Source of the DNA: Acidobacteriota bacterium | Lineage (GTDB): Bacteria > Acidobacteriota > Vicinamibacteria > Marinacidobacterales > SMYC01 | Assembly: GCA_004356105.1 (NCBI GenBank) | Contig: SMYC01000050.1 | Coordinates: forward strand, 1-55,564 | Direction: 5' to 3' | DNA: 55,564 nucleotides | In this document: positions 53,014-55,564 of the stretch, in pieces | Numbering within the stretch: position 1 is the first letter of the stretch | How the letters are laid out: every line of letters begins with the position of its first letter | The notes under the pieces: model-generated | Told to the model about the DNA's origin: nothing | Databases searched by the model: none | Seen by the model: only the letters and a program-made list of their open reading frames with translations | Program-made: the position numbers and the translations under genes

Positions 53014-54963
53014 ATGTTCCTCCGCATCCCGTCCGTGCTCGCATTGCTCGCCGGTAGCGTGATCGCCAGCGCGGCGCCTCGTGTGATTCTCGTTTCGTGG
53101 GACGGCGCAGGCTACGAATTGACGTCGCGATTGCTCGCGGAAGGTCGGCTCCCGAATTTGCAACGGATGCTGCGCGAGGGTGCTTGGTCGGACGGTATGG
53201 TGTCGAGTTTTCCGACAAAAACCGCGGCCGCGCACGCCGTTCTCTTCACCGGCCACTACGGACATCGAAGCGGGATTACGGCCAATGCGCTCCTTTTGTT
53301 ACCGGCATCCGAGCACGACCGGCTCGAGACTGAGAACGGATATTTCTCGAACGCGCTCCGTGTCGATCCCGTGTGGATCATTGCAGCGCGAAACGGCCTC
53401 GACACTTACGCGATGCACGCGACCCAAGCCTATCCCTTCGAGGATGCACGGGCGCGGTTGAGCCCGAGCGAGCTCGAGCATCTTTTTATCGTCCACGGCT
53501 ATACCGAAGCCCAGTCGCGCGGTGAGAGCTTTGACGAATCCTCGTTGCATCTTGAAGTGCCGGCGGGTTGGGCTGTGCCAGAAGCTTGGGGAGGCGAGGC
53601 CCGGGCGTTTCGCTTTGCGGTGGCAGAAACGCCGTTTTTGGGGCTATTTTTCGACGATCCACTCGACCCTGTCCAGGGCTTGGACACGCTCGGGATTGTG
53701 CGCGAGACCCGAGCTACGGTTTTCGAAGCCCGCGTCAAGCCGGGTCTTGGCTTCTCGACGTCTATCCAAGCGACGGTCAAGGGGAAGTCCGCCTGGTTCT
53801 CCCTCCGTATGCTCGATCTTGCTCCGGATGGACAACACTTTCTCCTGTATCGATCGGGTGCAGCCGAAATGGCTATCTTGAACAGCGAGATGCCGGATGC
53901 CGATCTTCCAGTGATGCAAGCCTATGCTGGAAACGGAGCAACGCGGCCGTACGCGCGAGGTCGGCTCGGGCCCAGACTTGCGGACGGGGGCGACGGTCTT
54001 GCCGAAATGCGCTTTCTCGAGACGCTCGCGCATCTTCAAAGTCAAATCATCGCGCAAGCGAAGGTCGCCCTCGAAGAGGATTACGACCTCGTCGTGCTCT
54101 ATAGTCCCGTGACCGACGACGTGAATCACGAGCTGTTCGGCTATCTCGATGAGGCGCTCGCGGGCCACGACGAAACGCTTGCCGCGAAGGTCTCGCCGTT
54201 TGTCGTCCAGGGCTTCGAGCTCCAGGACACGTTTCTCGGCGTTTTGATGGACGCCGCCGAACGAGACGACGCTCACGTCGTCGTTGTCAGCGATCACGGG
54301 ATGGCGGGAACGGATCGTTTGCTGCATTTGAACGTCGCGCTCGCGGAGGCCGGGCTTCTGACGCTTCACGGCGACGGGTCGATCGATTTGTCCACGACCC
54401 GTGCGCTGGCGCCGCCGCTCGCCGACGGCTCGATTGCGGTTAACTTGACGGGACGGCCTGGAGGGATCGTGCCGCCAGCAGAAAAGACGGGGGTCTTACA
54501 GGAAGTGCGCCGCGCGCTAGGCGCGCTGCGGGATCCGGACACGGGAGAGCTCATCATTACCGCGTTTTTCGAGCCGGCAACGAGCGGGCTCCTGCAGCCC
54601 GGAGGCGCCTCGACGGGGGATCTCTTTTTGGACTATCTCCCTGGCTACTATCCTTCGACACAAACGCGTGGGAATCTGGTGGTCGAGATGACTGAGCCGC
54701 GCGGGAACCATATTTTTGTTCCGACGCGGCGCAATATGCTCGCGATCGCTGCCGCGTGGGGGCCGCGCATCCCGCCGGGAACGAATTTCGGCAAGATTCG
54801 ATCGATCGACATCGTGCCCACGGTCCTGGATTTGCTAGAGCTAGAGCGTCCCGCGGATCTTCCCGGTCGCAGCCTCGTTCCACCCGCGACGCTTCTGAGC
54901 GGGACCCCGTCCGCATCCTTTTCCACCAAACATCTGGGTGCCGCCTCTCGTATGGTGAAGTGA
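53014..54963 (+). CDS. Alkaline-phosphatase-superfamily phosphodiesterase (NPP type)
   Basis: A 649-residue exported enzyme. ATG 53014 begins the signal peptide (MFLRIPSVLALLAGSVIASA); a TTG three codons earlier is the alternative. The nucleotide pyrophosphatase/phosphodiesterase fold shows VILVSWDGAGYELTSRLLAE (metal Asp), SSFPTKTAAAHAVLFTGHYG (Thr nucleophile region), VTDDVNHELFGYLDEAL and VVVSDHGMAGTDRLLHLNVA, giving a full two-metal site. A domain of about 100 residues is inserted in the middle. The substrate, a phosphodiester or phosphonate, is unknown. Confidence 0.9.
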   Translation: MFLRIPSVLALLAGSVIASAAPRVILVSWDGAGYELTSRLLAEGRLPNLQRMLREGAWSDGMVSSFPTKTAAAHAVLFTGHYGHRSGITANALLLLPASEHDRLETENGYFSNALRVDPVWIIAARNGLDTYAMHATQAYPFEDARARLSPSELEHLFIVHGYTEAQSRGESFDESSLHLEVPAGWAVPEAWGGEARAFRFAVAETPFLGLFFDDPLDPVQGLDTLGIVRETRATVFEARVKPGLGFSTSIQATVKGKSAWFSLRMLDLAPDGQHFLLYRSGAAEMAILNSEMPDADLPVMQAYAGNGATRPYARGRLGPRLADGGDGLAEMRFLETLAHLQSQIIAQAKVALEEDYDLVVLYSPVTDDVNHELFGYLDEALAGHDETLAAKVSPFVVQGFELQDTFLGVLMDAAERDDAHVVVVSDHGMAGTDRLLHLNVALAEAGLLTLHGDGSIDLSTTRALAPPLADGSIAVNLTGRPGGIVPPAEKTGVLQEVRRALGALRDPDTGELIITAFFEPATSGLLQPGGASTGDLFLDYLPGYYPSTQTRGNLVVEMTEPRGNHIFVPTRRNMLAIAAAWGPRIPPGTNFGKIRSIDIVPTVLDLLELERPADLPGRSLVPPATLLSGTPSASFSTKHLGAASRMVK

Positions 54964-55031
54964 AAGCGAGCGCATAGGTGTTCGCAAGCGGACAGCCATT
55001 GAGGCAACCAACCGGAACGGGATCGCATTAG

Positions 55032-55098
55032 TGATTAATAATCAGTCAGATACGAGGATAGCATCCGTTGGCATACAACTTGCGCCCCTTGCTAGAAT
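55032..55098 (+). promoter_or_regulatory. Palindrome and possible promoter before the efflux gene
   Basis: TGATTAATAATCA (55032-55044) is a perfect 13-base palindrome suited to a dimeric repressor. Downstream TTGGCA (55068-55073) and TAGAAT (55093-55098) form a possible promoter, although the 19-base spacer is long. Confidence 0.45.
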
Positions 55099-55127
55099 GA
55101 ACTGGGAGATGGGAGCTTAATTTAAAG

Positions 55128-55564
55128 ATGGACGTCAAGCGCGAAGGAGTCGCCGAGGCTCGAAAACGCAAGCAGATGATTATGTATATCGTCGGGGGGG
55201 CGGTGTTTCTTGTGCTCGCTGGTTGGGTCGCTCAGCTCGAGCCCGCGGCGCCCTCGGTGGATCGCTCGACCGTGTGGATGGATAGAGTGGCGAGGGGCTC
55301 GATGCTGCGTCAAGTGCGCGGCCCCGGAACGCTCGTTCCGGTCGAGATCCGATGGCTCGCTGCGCGCACCGAAGGCCGCGTCGAGCGCGTGCTCGTGCTT
55401 CCGGGCACGGACGTGGAAGCGGACACGGTCATATTGGAGATGGCGAATCCGGAGCTCGTGCAGTCGCTCGAAGACGCGCGGCTCCAACTGCGCGCGGCGG
55501 AGGCGAGGTACGTGGACTTGCAGGTTCAGCTCGAAAGCCAGCTTTTGAACCAACGAGCTCTCGC
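55128..55564 (+). CDS. RND/ABC efflux membrane-fusion protein (HlyD family), partial
   Basis: The 5' part of a gene that runs off the right edge (145 codons visible). A short basic N-terminus and one transmembrane anchor (MIMYIVGGAVFLVLAGWVAQ) are followed by the biotinyl-lipoyl-like half-motif (QVRGPGTLVPVEIRWLAART, EGRVERVLVLPGTDVEADTV) and the start of an alpha-hairpin (PELVQSLEDARLQLRAAEAR). This is the standard layout of periplasmic adaptor subunits of tripartite efflux pumps. Transporter partners would lie beyond the window. Confidence 0.88.
   Translation, partial: MDVKREGVAEARKRKQMIMYIVGGAVFLVLAGWVAQLEPAAPSVDRSTVWMDRVARGSMLRQVRGPGTLVPVEIRWLAARTEGRVERVLVLPGTDVEADTVILEMANPELVQSLEDARLQLRAAEARYVDLQVQLESQLLNQRAL

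Overview
The window reads as chromosomal DNA of a GC-rich (by eye about 58-60%), didermic, free-living bacterium, most likely a member of the Acidobacteriota. The clues are a carboxypeptidase-regulatory TonB receptor, a GWxTD-domain protein, a FecR protein with a tryptophan/tyrosine-rich DUF6600-like region, a DUF4388 protein, two secreted S9 peptidases and a large SGNH-TPR protein, next to outer-membrane and murein genes (MltB, PBP1A, SPOR protein). I see no rRNA, tRNA, CRISPR array, prophage or intact transposase. The assignment rests on family content only.

Layout. 1-1925 (-) is the 5' part of a FecR/DUF6600 gene that runs off the left edge. 2208-6477 (+) is a heat-shock operon, dnaK-dnaJ-hspR plus a DnaC-like ATPase, with a HAIR-like operator over the -35 box. 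A STAND/NACHT remnant follows. 7163-10017 (-) is trmH-rarA-enoyl-CoA hydratase, divergent from greA. 10534-12459 is a large membrane protein. 12594-15858 (+) is nfeD-slipin-DUF4388, followed by a SPOR protein and prfB with its programmed +1 frameshift. 17889-27803 (-) holds an APC permease, the lon-cbpA-ddl operon (second candidate HspR target), PBP1A and a TIGR01777 epimerase.

27918-35440 holds an S9 peptidase, a histidine-kinase remnant abutting a Phd/VapC toxin-antitoxin pair, an M19 dipeptidase with a CapA-like protein, a beta-barrel protein and a DUF3179 protein. 35815-38742 is an SGNH-TPR protein, facing a TonB receptor (minus strand) with a strong terminator and a hairpin leader. 42073-50156 is almost entirely minus strand: GWxTD, CinA/MoaB-like, a small secreted protein, an RluA-like protein lacking the catalytic Asp, Uma2, a methyltransferase, ApaG and MltB. 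Between apaG and mltB lies a 502-base gap with a dense DnaA-box cluster. The right end (+) holds a TauD deletion remnant, a second S9 peptidase, a small membrane protein, a phosphodiesterase and the start of an HlyD-type efflux gene.

How genes work together: HspR probably represses both the dnaK operon and the lon-cbpA-ddl operon, tying chaperones, Lon proteolysis and, unusually, D-Ala-D-Ala ligase to one switch. NfeD and slipin form the usual membrane quality-control pair. PBP1A, Ddl, MltB, SPOR and perhaps CapA/M19 concern the cell wall. Several decayed fragments (STAND, histidine kinase, TauD, an unidentified C-terminus) show that the spaces between conserved genes are sites of gene loss.
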